Of a DNA stretch of 64,000 nt, positions 46,371-57,683 are shown piece after piece (the stretch's first letter is position 1; every line of letters starts with the position of its first letter). Location: positions 77,091,501 to 77,155,500 of the forward strand of contig CP136890.1 in assembly GCA_034359265.1 (NCBI GenBank). The letters run 5' to 3'. The position numbers were made by a program, and so were the translations under genes. This DNA comes from Canna indica (Eukaryota > Streptophyta > Magnoliopsida > Zingiberales > Cannaceae). The notes beneath the pieces are model-generated. The model was not told the origin of the DNA and did not search any database. It saw only the letters and a program-made list of their open reading frames with translations.

Positions 46371-47616
46371 AAGTCCATGTATGGCCTAAGTGTCACACCT
46401 CGGGCACGGGTAGGCCATGGGCATGCTAAACAGAGGTACTTCGATATTTGGCGGAACAAACATAACTCATGGGCGCAATGGCATGAGCATCGCTCACGTC
46501 ACACGGCAGCAGGCCGCGCGCACTATGGCGTGGGCAAGGCGTGGCGAGACAAAATCCCGCAACGGGCGAGAGACTTTGTGGAAGCCCGCGTGCGCAATGG
46601 CGCGGGGCAGCGGAGCAACAAGTCATGGAAATGTGTTCACACTTGGCGGAAGAAAACCCCGCCACGGCTGGGCCGTGGCGAGAAATTTGGCAGAAGCCCG
46701 CGTGTGTAATGGCGTGAGGCAGCGGAGCGACAAGTCATGAAAATGTGTTCACACTTGGCTGAAGAAAACCCCGCCACGGCTGGGCCATGGCGAGAGATTT
46801 GGCGGAGGCCAACGTGCACAATGGCGCGGGGCTGAGAGGGCAGTGCAGAGCCTTGGCGGGGCGCGGGCGCGCGCATTGCTCGGCCGTGGCAAGACAAAAC
46901 CTCGTGCGCAGTAGGGCACGGGCAGAGGCAATACAAGCAACAGTGCGGAAGCCTTGCACTCGACCTGGACCAAGGCTGGCGCGAGGCGAGGCAAGCCTCG
47001 GGAGCGCCCAAGCCAGATGCAGTGCACCTGATCAAGTGAAGGGCGCTGACATGACATAAATCCGATGGTGGACAACTCTTGGACAACCTGGATGGTGCCA
47101 GCGAAGCAGAACCCTTTGAGAAGGGTTGCATCTGCTCCTAAGGGACACTAAGCCCTTTCCCAAAGGGCTGTGTCGCCCAGCCATGAAGTGCTCATCCCAA
47201 ACTCTATAAATAGAGTCCTTAGGCCATGAGGGACAAGTAGAACATTAGGTGAGGAGATTATGCTTGTATGCTAAGTGAGTGACACTACTTGTGAGACATT
47301 AGCCTTTGTACTTGAGAGAAGTAAGTCTTTGCGGCTTGGCTTTGTGAGAGAGAACCTTGTACATTTGTAAACAAATTATGAATGAATGCACATAGTGTTC
47401 CTACAAGTATTGTTCGTTGCTCTATCTTCTCCCTTGCTGTGAATTGGTGAACCTCGACTTGGAACTCGGCCCTTGACGCTCCCAGTCCGCTACGGAGTGC
47501 TTGCTGTGTCCCTGTGCGTAGTCTTGGAGGATTTGCAATCGGCTGGCTGAGAGTCACGGACTGCTCAGCACCTTGACAGAGTCAAAAAATTTGGGCTCAA
47601 ACTTGACCCTATGACA
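46357..47616 (+). repeat. 3' LTR of the chromovirus
   Basis: Begins TGTTAGACCCCTAAAAGTCC and ends CTTGACCCTATGACA. Scattered substitutions and one sizeable length difference separate it from the 5' LTR, so the insertion is not very recent. It has its own TATA box at 47205-47212 and could initiate transcription toward the WRKY gene, on the strand opposite that gene. Confidence 0.93.
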
Positions 47617-48243
47617 TTATCTACAGTTGAGACTTGAGAAGCCCAAAATTGCAGTTCAGCCTAAAATCTGTAGTACAATAAGGAGACATCAGACAATCTA
47701 CAAAATTTGACGAAGAAAATTTGTCCAATTACAATTACAACAATGTAATATTAGATTCATTAAAATTGTATTTTCTCTTAGAGACTTCGAATGCACAACC
47801 TGAATTGGTGCTATGAACTCTAATAAGATGTGACATGATTCAAACTTTATCGCCAGTAACAATAGGAAACCTTATAAAAATCCCCAATCATTTGGACTGA
47901 GCTATATATAAATCTTTTGCTGCCACTGAGCTATGCAGAAGAAGCCTATAGATACTCTTTGACACCATATATCATGATGCAAAGACAAGGCAGCAATAAT
48001 TAAGACAACACTATCTTTGATTTCCAACACTTATCACAAACCCAATTCATAAGATACATTTGCTGGCACTGTATGTAATGCATACACAGATTTGCCACTA
48101 ATTAAGACAGATATTATCTTTCATATTACTGATGAGGAAGAAAATAGAATTTGTTTACATTCTTAACCGGAAAGAAACTATTAAAGTAAAATTTTCTTCT
48201 CAGGTATGCGGATAAACATATTGTTTTTTTACTATAGTATTAT
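47617..48243. other. Spacer between chromovirus and WRKY gene
   Basis: No gene. It probably contains the 3' untranslated region of the minus-strand WRKY gene. The retrotransposon inserted about 630 bases past the WRKY stop codon. Confidence 0.5.
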
Positions 48244-51200
48244 TTACAGCTGAGGTCTGAGAGGGTTCATCATTTGGTGGTACATTGGCCCCCCATTTGG
48301 CATGGGCAACCTTGCTTCTGTCATTGGTTCATCCTTTGGCTCTCCTTTAGGTTTCATAAATCCTCCTTCAATAGGCGGGGGATGGCTCAGATAAGGATGA
48401 CCTGGAGGAAGAACTGGCATCTTCATTGGTGCTAGAGAGCCCAACCCAGCCATTGCAAGGTTGGACAAGCCGGGTTGGGCCATCGGAAAGGTGAAGCTGT
48501 TTGTTGGTCTAAGCTGCTCAGCTCCGGCTAGGCCAAACGTAGCACCAAGAGACGCATGACCTTCGAATCTCATTAAGCCAGCTTGGGTGGAATCTGCTCG
48601 TGAGAGTAGACCATGAGACTGTGGTGCTGCATTGGATGTAATGCTCGAGGAAGTAGAGTTTGGGTGACTGTTATTTCTTGCAGCAGGGACTTCATGGTTG
48701 TGTTTGCCCTCATATGTTGTGATCACTGACTTAAGATCATGTGCTGCCCTTTCCACGTGTTTTCTAACATTACATCCTGGATGTGTGCACTTATAATAGC
48801 TTCTGCATACCAAAAAATGGATTTGCTGATTCAGAAAATACTTTTCAATCCTCTTTCAGTTTGGTGGACAAAATATGCATAGCATATTGATGCCCAAAGG
48901 ATAAAGTTCATGTTCATGTCATTTTTGAGAATCAAACTTTTGGAATCATTCCATATAAGACATACACATGATGTGAGATCATACCTCGGATTTGGATTTC
49001 CTTTGACCACTTTCTGTCCATATTTGCGCCACCGGTACCCATCATCAAGAATGTCAACCTCACTGGTTGTCTGAACCACAACTCTTGGTTCACGGACTGC
49101 TCTGGAAGCTGCACTCATCTCGATAGCACTGGTGTCTAGCTTCCTGAATAAAATATCAATCAATACTAAGAGAAGGGATATGAAAAATTTAGCCACTTGA
49201 TAAAAATTTACAGCGCAAGTTATCAGCAACAACTTAATTAAAAATATAATCAAGAACTTACAATCTTTTTGATTCACTCTCATCTCCCTCGCCATCACAG
49301 ACCAGTGATACACTTCCATGAGTTGCCTGTTCATCCTCATCTTCATCGTTAGACACTGTAGAAGAAACATCTATAGCATCTGAGGATACATGAGGTCCAT
49401 CTGGAGTCTGTTGTATAGTAGTAGAGGGATCACAGCATTCAGCAGTTACGAGGGCAGATGAAGTAGCCTCCATGCAATCACTCTGCCAATCTTGACCTTC
49501 ATTTGCAATGTTTGAGCTTGCCCACAGGGGCTTGCTATCAGAATTTACTTGTAAACCATCTGAACCATCCATTTGTGGGCCATTGAATGGATGGGAGGAT
49601 AATACACCCGATCGACGATTTGGGGGAGGCTTGGGGTGATTGTGGGAGCCTTTATAAATGATCTCAGTAATGTGGCCTTCTTGAGAGCGCTCCACCTTTT
49701 TCTTTACCTGACAGTTTGAGTGGGTGCATTTGTAATAACTTCTTGGGTATTCACTACCCTTAACCTGTTTCTGCCCATATTTCCTCCAGTTGTAACCATC
49801 CTCTTGTGGAGCACCAATAGCCACAGATGAAAATTCCTCTTTAAGATCCATGTCTCCGTCCTGCTGGTCATCAGGAGGCACAGAATTGTTGCTACCCATA
49901 AAGACATTAGCATTAGTAGCATATTTACTGTCAGCCTGAAAACTGAATTCTTCATTCTGAAAATTCGCAGTGGCAGCTTCTAAAGTTTCTTTAGGAACAG
50001 CTACTGTTGCGCTTTGTAATGTTTGTAGCTGAACAAAGTCTGGACCAACCTAAGATTGACAATACTAGCAGTTAAGTTCTGCCAGTGAATGGAGGGAGAA
50101 AAAATGTAGACTACGGCTAGACCCGGTAATTGTGCTCATATTTATAGCATTGAACTAGTAAAGACCAACAGAAAGGCCAAAAGTAGTATAGTAAGGGAGG
50201 CCACAGAAAGTTGGTCATAACCAGAATACAACAACTATTGAATTTTTATCTTTCAAGAATTTGAAAGAAGTAATATTACATCAATCAAAGATTCTTTAGG
50301 TGACATGTTCGAACTGTTTGAAATGAATATTTCAGATGGTATCCTCCAAACAAGAACTTGAGTAAATAAATGAGGATGGGATATTACCAGCATTACGCCA
50401 TCAACATAGTAACATACAATCAACATTAACTGTAAAAGAGCAGTCACCAGGGTCCAGGGATAAATATACAACAGACTTCAACAACTTCAATACAAATATT
50501 TGTCCTGAATTTCTCTAAAATTTATGTGCTCTCATAATCATTTCAAGAATTTCTCAATGACTTCTGATGGATTTTCCCAGTTGGTTATCATCATGGATAT
50601 GCTCCAAGGTGAATGTCATGCATCATCAATAATATCAAAAGGAGTTTATTTTCAAAACAGAACTTCTCAGTTTCAATTGAAAATCATGTATTATAAGCTA
50701 GTGAATTATATCAAAGTGCCTTCTCCACTCTAATTATAACATTGTTTCCGGAGTAAATAAGGAATTTCATTAGGCTGCAACAAAAACTATAACCGAGATT
50801 CATGGATACCTTCAATTGGCTTTAATACATCTCTAAGAAGAACCACGTTTATCAAAAAAGTGAATGCTTCAAAAGTGTTTATAGATAAGCCCATTGAATA
50901 TTGGAGCTCTTTCAGGTGACCCTACACATTGAGCAAAAAGAGAACCACTAAAAAAGATCTGACAAATATTGGTACACTATTGGAAATTTGGAAGTCACAG
51001 AGTTGTAGGCCACAACCAGAGTCTCCCCACATGATTTCAACAAAGATGTCAAAGTTTATAAAAATAAAATTTAATTTCCATAAAAAAGAATTAGCATATC
51101 CAAATGTTCTTAATTGTTGCTTTTTAAAGTTTAGTTCCAAATGTGTGCCAATTTCTACTAATTTCTATCACAAAAATGCTGGATGAAGTTAAAGCAGCTA

Positions 51201-52716
51201 AATATGACTTACCATCTTCTCAGAACTTGAATAAGAGTGTGATTCCAGTGGGGGCTTGAAAGCAAATGTTTCAGGAACATCTTCAAGTACTTGAACAGTC
51301 TTGTTAGAAGCTGCTGAGACAGCCACTGAGGTTGGGTCAGTATTATTATTCTGTGCAAATTGAAGCTTGCCAGTAGTAGGAGATGGTTGCGCCTGAAATA
51401 AGATTAGGCAAAGAAAGTCATACATTGCAAGGAGAAATCAATTATAAAGCTCCAACAGTTACGTGGTGTTCATGAAGAATTATCAACCAAATAGTGGATC
51501 ATAAGGAAACACATTTCAGGGCGTCATGAAACTTGTCCTAGCAGAAGACTAATTCCCCTTTCCTAAAGAAATCCCACCATTGCCTTGTCAAATCTAATTC
51601 CCTCATCCAAGGGTCTCCATCAAATGCTAAAATCTTATAAGTATTATATTGATTAAAATCTTAAACAATAAAAACATAGTACCAAGAACCAGGAAAGTCT
51701 ACTTTCTGGAGATTCCATTTTTTACAAAAAATCCTTGAAACATTGAATGTCTAACCAGTTTTTCTAGAAATAAAAAACTAAATACACTTTGCATTGTATG
51801 AGAAAATGTGCATATTTCACTTTAAATGACATAATATATCCCATAAGTGGTCCCTTAGCCTAATGTGTGCTTCAACTAAATCTCAGAGCCAGCTCAATAC
51901 ATATGTACTTGGGACATTAGGCTTGATATGTCATAGCAGCAAATGGTACAGTTTCAGATGGCCCCAAATTAAGATGCACTATATAACCCATAGAACTTTT
52001 AAGAAAACTTCTTCCAACAATCACAGTGCAAGAAATTCAAAATAACCACGCTAGACAATTTTGAATCTTTGATAGTTCAAGTTAGGATCTCCCATAACTT
52101 CCACAACCTATTTGACAGCAAAACAAATGAGACACAATAAAAACCACCCATGATAATACAGAGCACTAAGATTTCAAAAAATCCATCAGCATTTAATTCT
52201 GAATCATCTCTCAAGAATAATTACTGTTTAATCCAACTGATGATTCAGATTATGTAATCATACCATAGAATTAGAAAGAAAAACCGGAGACTCCAACAAT
52301 GACGTAGGACTTAGACCAGGAGGAATAGTCAGATATGGAGATCGGACATCTGAGGATGACAATGCTATGTTTGTCGGTGAAACACGAGCAGTATTGAGTT
52401 TAGGCACATTAAAACCATTAGCAGCCATCCTCTCAGCAAGACCTCCATGTGAGCTCGGTTTGTGAGCTCCGGACCAATTTGGTTCGGATGGGAGATCATT
52501 GGATGCCACACTCTCTTCCACTTTTCTAACATTATCCACCTTCCCCTTCTCAAGTGTACTTGGAGGCCCCTCATTATCCTTCACAGCCAAGAAATCTGAG
52601 AATGATCTTGAACCAAAAAAATCATCAGTTAAAATATTTGACATCAAGGTTCTCGAGCTAGGGCTTGGAAACGTCCAGTCATCGATCATGTCGACCTTGT
52701 CATCCGTCCCAGCCAT
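48244..52716 (-). CDS. WRKY2: Group I WRKY transcription factor, WRKY2-like
   Basis: Five coding exons on the minus strand, 52716-52264, 51392-51213, 50049-49262, 49143-48985 and 48802-48244, join in phase to 712 residues (Arabidopsis WRKY2: 687). Two WRKY domains with intact WRKYGQK are at about residues 299 and 512, each followed by a C-X4-C...H-X-H zinc finger. This defines group I. The intron after NPNPR inside the second domain is the conserved WRKY intron. N-terminal Ser-Pro clusters ([22 protein letters not shown]) are the MAP-kinase target region of this branch, and [17 protein letters not shown] matches WRKY2. An acidic NDEDEDEQ stretch and ESKR precede the second domain. It binds W-box DNA in the nucleus; WRKY2 relatives act in pollen development, polarity and ABA responses. 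The start was chosen at MAGTDD because an acceptor (TTTTCAG) lies upstream within the leader. Confidence 0.94.
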
Positions 52717-53620
52717 GAGCGATCCAAAGTTTCTCGTGAGAATCAGATAGAGTACTGTCAGATCTGAAAAGAAAAAAACGAGGTCCAATTATAATTAAAT
52801 CCAGATGACAATAGATTGTTTCAATGCGCACGGAGATATCAATTCCCACCTCAGAAATGGATAGTTGGGTAATCCGCAGAACAAAATCTGATTTTGAAGC
52901 TCCCTCGAGAATCTCACAAAGGTAAGAGGATGGAGATCAAACAGAAGTCCGAGTTCTCCCAGCAATTACAGCTTTGATCCACCCAGACATCCAAATCTCC
53001 TAGAAACCAACCGAAGATGTTAAGGTAAAAAGATCAAGCAAAATACAGCAAACCGAAGCGCTACAAGATCAAAGCAACCCAGCATGAAAAGTCCAACCTT
53101 TGGGAGAAATGGGGCAAATTTTATCAAAACAAAACCAAACTCAGCCCATCAACTATTTGAAAAGAGGGGAAAATCTCATATTTACAACTAAAACGGCAAG
53201 CAAAATACGAAAAAGGAGAGGGTAAATCAAGAATGGAGACATAAAGGGGATGAGCCCAACCGCATCAGACCGCGGCGGAGGCAGGAACAGGAAGGAGGCT
53301 TCGGCTCCAATGAACGATGGGTTCTCCTCTGAGCTGTGTCAATCGCCTAAAGGCTAAAGCAACCAAAACATAAGCGGAGAAGGAGCAAAGGGGGACAACG
53401 ACCTGACACCAAACAAGAGATTTCTCTGTCTTTTCTTTTTCTTCTATTGGGAGGTCCAAAAATTCCTGCTGCTACTGCACTAATTGCTGTTTCTTCTCCT
53501 CCTTCTTGAGCAGAGAGAAAGAGAGAGAGAGAAACGCAGGGGGCAGTTTGACCGAGAGAGAAAGAGAGAGAGAATGGGGGAGGATTCGCTTGGAAGACGG
53601 AGAGACAGTTTTCAGTGGGG
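52717..53620 (-). promoter_or_regulatory. WRKY2-like leader region with introns and a GA-rich tract
   Basis: A leader intron is supported: donor GAG|GTGGGA at about 52850 and acceptor TTTTCAG at about 52766. A second acceptor, CTAG|GAGATTTGG, lies at about 52999. A GA/CT-rich tract (GAGAGAAAGAGAGAGAGAG) occupies 53510-53575 and would be CT-rich on the transcribed strand, common in plant 5' leaders. The transcription start is not resolved. Confidence 0.5.
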
Positions 53621-54269
53621 AGCTTGTTCTTATCTCCCCCCACCATCTTTTCTGTGCCCGCTTTCCTTTTTTTATTTTTCGTCCCTAAATTCCTGCATTT
53701 TATTTTACACTAATTCCAAGTAAGCCCTTATAATTTTATTTTTATTAATTGACTCCTTGATTTTTTTTTTCATCTGTAATTTGCATATCGTAAGTCTTTC
53801 AAAATGTATAAATTTTAAATTGCATCACGTATGCCAGTCAGTTGAGCAACTCATAAGTTACTCGAGATCGATTCGATAAAAACTCAAACTCAATTTAATA
53901 TTATCGAACTCAATCAAGCTTTAGGTATGAGCCAAGCTCAAACACAAGCCAATTCGGCTCGGCTCAATTACACTCCTACTATCATATTTCTTGATGTGAA
54001 TTACAAGTAGCAAATTATTCTTTTTATTTTGGGAATCTGGACTCATTTGACATTAATAGTATGTTTGCTTCATTGGATATGATAAGATTAAATTGGATAA
54101 TAAATGAGGGAGGATTAGATAAAGAATTTTAAAATTCGATGTACGTCGGATATAATATCAATTTTAACTTGAGTATCGGAGTGTCTTTTGCATGTCTCCC
54201 CTCCCCCGTCGGAGTTGCGCCTGTCCAATAGACACACCGGACCAAACTGCATCGCTCTGACTTCGGGCT
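53621..54269. other. Intergenic DNA and presumed truncated LTR end
   Basis: 53621-54030 is AT-rich with a CTCAA/GGCTCGGCTCAA-like patch near 53880-53970 and no gene. From about 54180 it becomes GC-richer and leads into a primer-binding-site-like sequence at 54278, so the end of a degraded 5' LTR is likely here. I could not place its start. Confidence 0.4.
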
Positions 54270-54277
54270 AGAATATT

Positions 54278-54295
54278 TGGCGCTCATCGTCGGGA
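54278..54295 (+). other. Degenerate primer binding site
   Basis: TGGCGCTCATCGTCGGGA resembles the TGGCGCC...GGGGA primer binding sites of Tat-type gypsy elements and lies about 25 bases before a gag-like start (54320). It is mismatched, so the assignment is tentative. Confidence 0.45.
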
Positions 54296-54319
54296 CGAGT
54301 AAACCTTACCATCCCTGCA

Positions 54320-56800
54320 ATGGTTGGTACCCGTAGCCAAGCGACCGCCGCCGCACGTCAACAACGCCCTGGTGGCGTTGCTCCCTCGCTACATGGCGAC
54401 ACTGAAACAGTGAGGAGTATTGCTCCGGTACCAGCCAACCCCTCACCAGAAGAATCTCAGCGTTTGATAAACGACCTTCACGTGAAGAACCGATGGTTAG
54501 CAGTACAGGTCGAAATGCTGATCAACTCTCGGTTGAACACGAGCGCCACCGCTTAGAGCATGAAGAAGACAAACCAGTTGAAAAAGAGGAGATCGGTTTT
54601 TGTCCTTTAGGACGAGGTCTCCCGCACATCTCATAGGAGAGAAGAGAAGGACACCAGGGCCACGGAGGCTGCCCCTCCTCTCCTTGTCGACTCGGGACCC
54701 TTCGTCGAGCACGTCATGGCAGTATGCCTTCCGCCCAGATCCAGGCTGCTGACTACACTGAAGCCCTACGACAACATGGTTGATCCGACCTCACTCCTGA
54801 TGATGTTCAGGTCCATGATCCTCCTCAATGGGGCAACCGACCCCATCCTCTGCCGAGCTTTTCCAACTTTTTTGGAGAAGGTCGTGCTACTATGGTTCTC
54901 TTCTCTCCCATTAGGGTCCATGCACACCTTCGAGGAACTCTCTCGCGCCTTCACCAACCATTTCTTCTCGTCACGGATCTACTTCAAAATCGAGGATGTC
55001 CTCCATTACATCAAGCAGGGAAAACACGAGTCATTAGGATACTACATAAAGAGATTCCAGATCACGGCCATGGAGATCCCAAATCTCGACCCACGCGTCG
55101 AGTTGTTCTCCATCAAGCATAATTTGAAGCCCGAACACTTCGCGAACCAGATCACCTTGGCAAAGCCGAAGGACATGATCGAGTTCCAACAAAAGGCTAC
55201 AAACCACATAGAGATGGAAGAACTCCGAGAGGCCAGAAAGACCAAAAGGCAGAACGCCAAAGGCGCCATCGAGGACAAGAAGCGCAAGAGGCCCAGACAG
55301 AAAGGGCGATGGTCGAGATCGTCGTGAGCAGGATAAAGATAGAAAGAGCGAAGTTGCCACCCTGCCTGAACGCCCGGTACGAGAAGTACACTCCACTCAA
55401 CACGAAGAAGGAAACCATCCTCCGTGAGATCTACAACTTGAAACTCCTCAAGCACATCGTCAATGTCGGGAATCAGAAACTGTCACCCAATGGTGACACG
55501 AGCAAAAAAATGTGCCTTTCACGACACCTATGGGCACACCACAGAAGACTGTGTGGTGCTTGGAGACTAGCTTGATGACCAAGTTTGCGCAGGACACCTC
55601 GACCGGTACATCAATTACGAAAGGGAACGCAGTGGAAGCAGGAGCCGAGACCGTCAACATCGGAGTCAAAGCTGCACCTTTGAACCCCTATGGAGGTCAA
55701 AGGGACAACGACCGACCCAACCGCTCAGGAAACAAAGTCTGAGGAATCATCGACTACATTGCCGACGGGTTCACAGGAGGAGGCGAATCGAGCACGACCA
55801 AAATGAAATCCCTCCGAGCAATCATGACGGTCGACAGCACTGCTCGTCGACAGGGGCCCATCTCTAGAACTCTGTAATATCATACTATGAATTTGATTTT
55901 CAAGAGATTGACAAAAACCTACACGACCCAATCACGATTTCTGTGGTCGCAGGGAACTTTATCATTAAGAAAGTTTTGGTGGATCAAGGCAGTTCGATCG
56001 ATATCCTCCCTCATTCCACATTTCAGAAATGCAACTAACTAAAGCCTCACTCTCCCCTACAAGGAAGACTTGGTGGGTATCTCAGTGGAGCGAGTCAACG
56101 TCCGAGGTTCTGTATACTTAAGAACGACGTTCAACTTCTTGCCAAAGGCGAAGACAATCGACGTACACTACCTGATCATCGACGTCCCTAGTCCCTACCA
56201 CATGATTAGGGTAGTTCATGGGTCGGGTCGAGTTTAGAGAAAAAATTGACCTGTCCCAACCAAATGTAATCGGGTCGGGTCGGGTTCAAAAAATTTCACC
56301 TCTCAAACCCGACCCAACTCAACCCGACCTAGTACGGGTAGGGTTGGGTCAACTAGTCGGCTTTACCCAATTAAGTAAAAATGAGTTTTAAAAAATAATT
56401 TTTTAATTTTTTTTAATAAAATAAATAAATAAATAAATATTTTAATATCATATTTTTAAAATAATTAAAAAATATATAAATATTCGGGTCATCAGGTCGG
56501 GTCTCGGGTCATCGGATTTCAAATTATAAAACCCGAGACCCGACTCGATTATGGTTGGGTTGGGTCGTATTGTACGGGTTGGGTCGTATTGTACCCGACC
56601 CGACCTGACCTAAATAGGTCGGGTCGGGTTCTCAGGTTCATTGGGTCGGGTCGGGTCAACCCAATAAAATACCCTACACATGATATTGGGACGACCTTCA
56701 TTGAACAGCCTGGGAGCTATCATTTCAACCCCCCACCCAATCTTAAAATTTCCTGTTTCGAAAATATAAGTAGGCGTACTCCACGCTGACCAGAAAGAAG
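54320..56800 (+). pseudogene. Ty3/gypsy gag and protease remnant (Tat-like)
   Basis: The first frame starts MVGTRSQATAAARQQRPGG (54320). After frame breaks, a retrotransposon gag domain follows at 54716-55327 (FLEKVVLLWFSSLPLGSMHT, YYIKRFQITAMEIPN). A degraded zinc-knuckle region with CAFHDTYGHTTEDC is at about 55510. A protease-like stretch with VDQGSSIDIL (about 55977-56010) and a PSPYHMI/LGRPSLNSLGAI block come last. The latter is split by a hAT-like MITE at 56207-56676. Several stops and frame changes are present; RT and integrase do not follow. The gag and GRPSLN signatures fit the Tat/Athila-side gypsy group. Confidence 0.8.
56207..56676. mobile_element. hAT-like MITE carrying a GGGTCGGGTCGG minisatellite
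   Basis: The perfect 8-base target-site duplication CACATGAT is at 56199-56206 and 56677-56684. The ends are TAGGGTA and its inverse TACCCTA. The inside consists of GGGTCGGGTC and CCCGACCC units at both sides in opposite orientation around an AT-rich core (56380-56480). Removing the element reconnects the protease-end reading frame on either side, which confirms the borders. Confidence 0.87.
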
Positions 56801-57683
56801 CTCATCGATGTTACAACAAATGCCTCAAACAAAGGAAAACTAGACCAAAGGAGTCTAACACTTTGCCTCATTAATTAGGCACTCTCAACACCCATAGACA
56901 AAACATACGCCGAGAACCTCCGTGCGAGACCCAAGTGGAGGCGCACAAAAACGGCCCCGACCTGACACGACTTGAAAACCCGGCACCACTCGGAGTAAAG
57001 ACACGAGCCTGAGTCCTGCTAAGCTCAGAGCGAACCATAGACAATTGTTGGTTTCTTCTCTCCTCTCTCTCTCTCTCTTACCTTGACAAGCAAAGTTGCA
57101 TTCGGACCGAACACTTTCATCGACGAGCTTGGCATGACCTCCCAAGCGTGGTCCTCGGCCTCAGCATCACTACTTGAGGCCTCAGAGCCTTACCCGACCT
57201 CAGTGCCACTACTTTCAACCTCAGAGCTCTTACTCGGCCTTAGAGCCCTTATTGACCCCTCGTGCGATCTTGCCTTACCTCTACTTCCAGCCTCAACATC
57301 TCTACTTTCGGCCTTAGAGTCCTTACTCGGCCTTAGTGCTGCTACTTCTGGCATCAGATCCCTTACTGACCCCTTGTGCGGTCCTGCCTTATGCTCATTG
57401 GCGAGCTCGGCTTGACCTCCCGAGTGCGGTCCTTGACCTCAGCACTACTACTTCTAGTCTCAAAGCCCTCACTCAGTCTCAGCACTGCTACTTTTGGCCT
57501 AAGAACCCTTACTCGGCCTCAGAGCCCTTACTGACCCCTCGCGCAGTCCTGCCATACGCTCCTCGGCGAGCTCGGCTTGACCCCCCGATCGCGGTCCTCC
57601 GTCTCATCGTCGCTACTTTCGGTCTCAAAGCCCTTACTCGGCCTCAGTGCCGCTACTTTCGGCCTCATAGTCCTTACTCGGCA
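56801..57683. repeat. Tandem repeats of CCTCAGAGCCCTTACT-type units
   Basis: After gag remnants, 57110-57683 holds irregular tandem units built from CGGCCTCAGTGCCGCTACTT, CAGAGCCCTTACT and GAGCTCGGCTTGACC, with a higher-order period near 120-190 bases. A short (CT)n run is at 57058-57077. Fragments of the same motif border the integrase pieces at 60443 and 61597. Such arrays are common in the non-coding interior of Tat-like elements. Confidence 0.75.

Larger units (their letters stand above)
40629..47616 (+). mobile_element. Ty3/gypsy chromovirus LTR retrotransposon, complete structure, mutated pol
   Basis: Two LTRs (1187 and 1260 bases), a tRNA-iMet-type primer binding site, a gag-pol region and a polypurine tract are present in standard order. 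The LTRs start TGTTAG and end GACA. Flanks TTATT (40624-40628) and TTATC (47617-47621) give a nearly matching 5-base target-site duplication. Protease, RT, RNase H, integrase and a terminal chromodomain can all be read. One frame break and two stop codons in pol mean that it cannot supply its own enzymes. Confidence 0.95.

Noticed and set aside
40629..47616. Endogenous retrovirus with an envelope gene
   Set aside because: No open frame or env-like region lies between the chromodomain and the polypurine tract; it is an ordinary chromovirus retrotransposon.
48831..49370. Single 179-codon WRKY-like protein
   Set aside because: The frame reads through introns; spliced exons 49143-48985 and 48802-48244 explain the domain.
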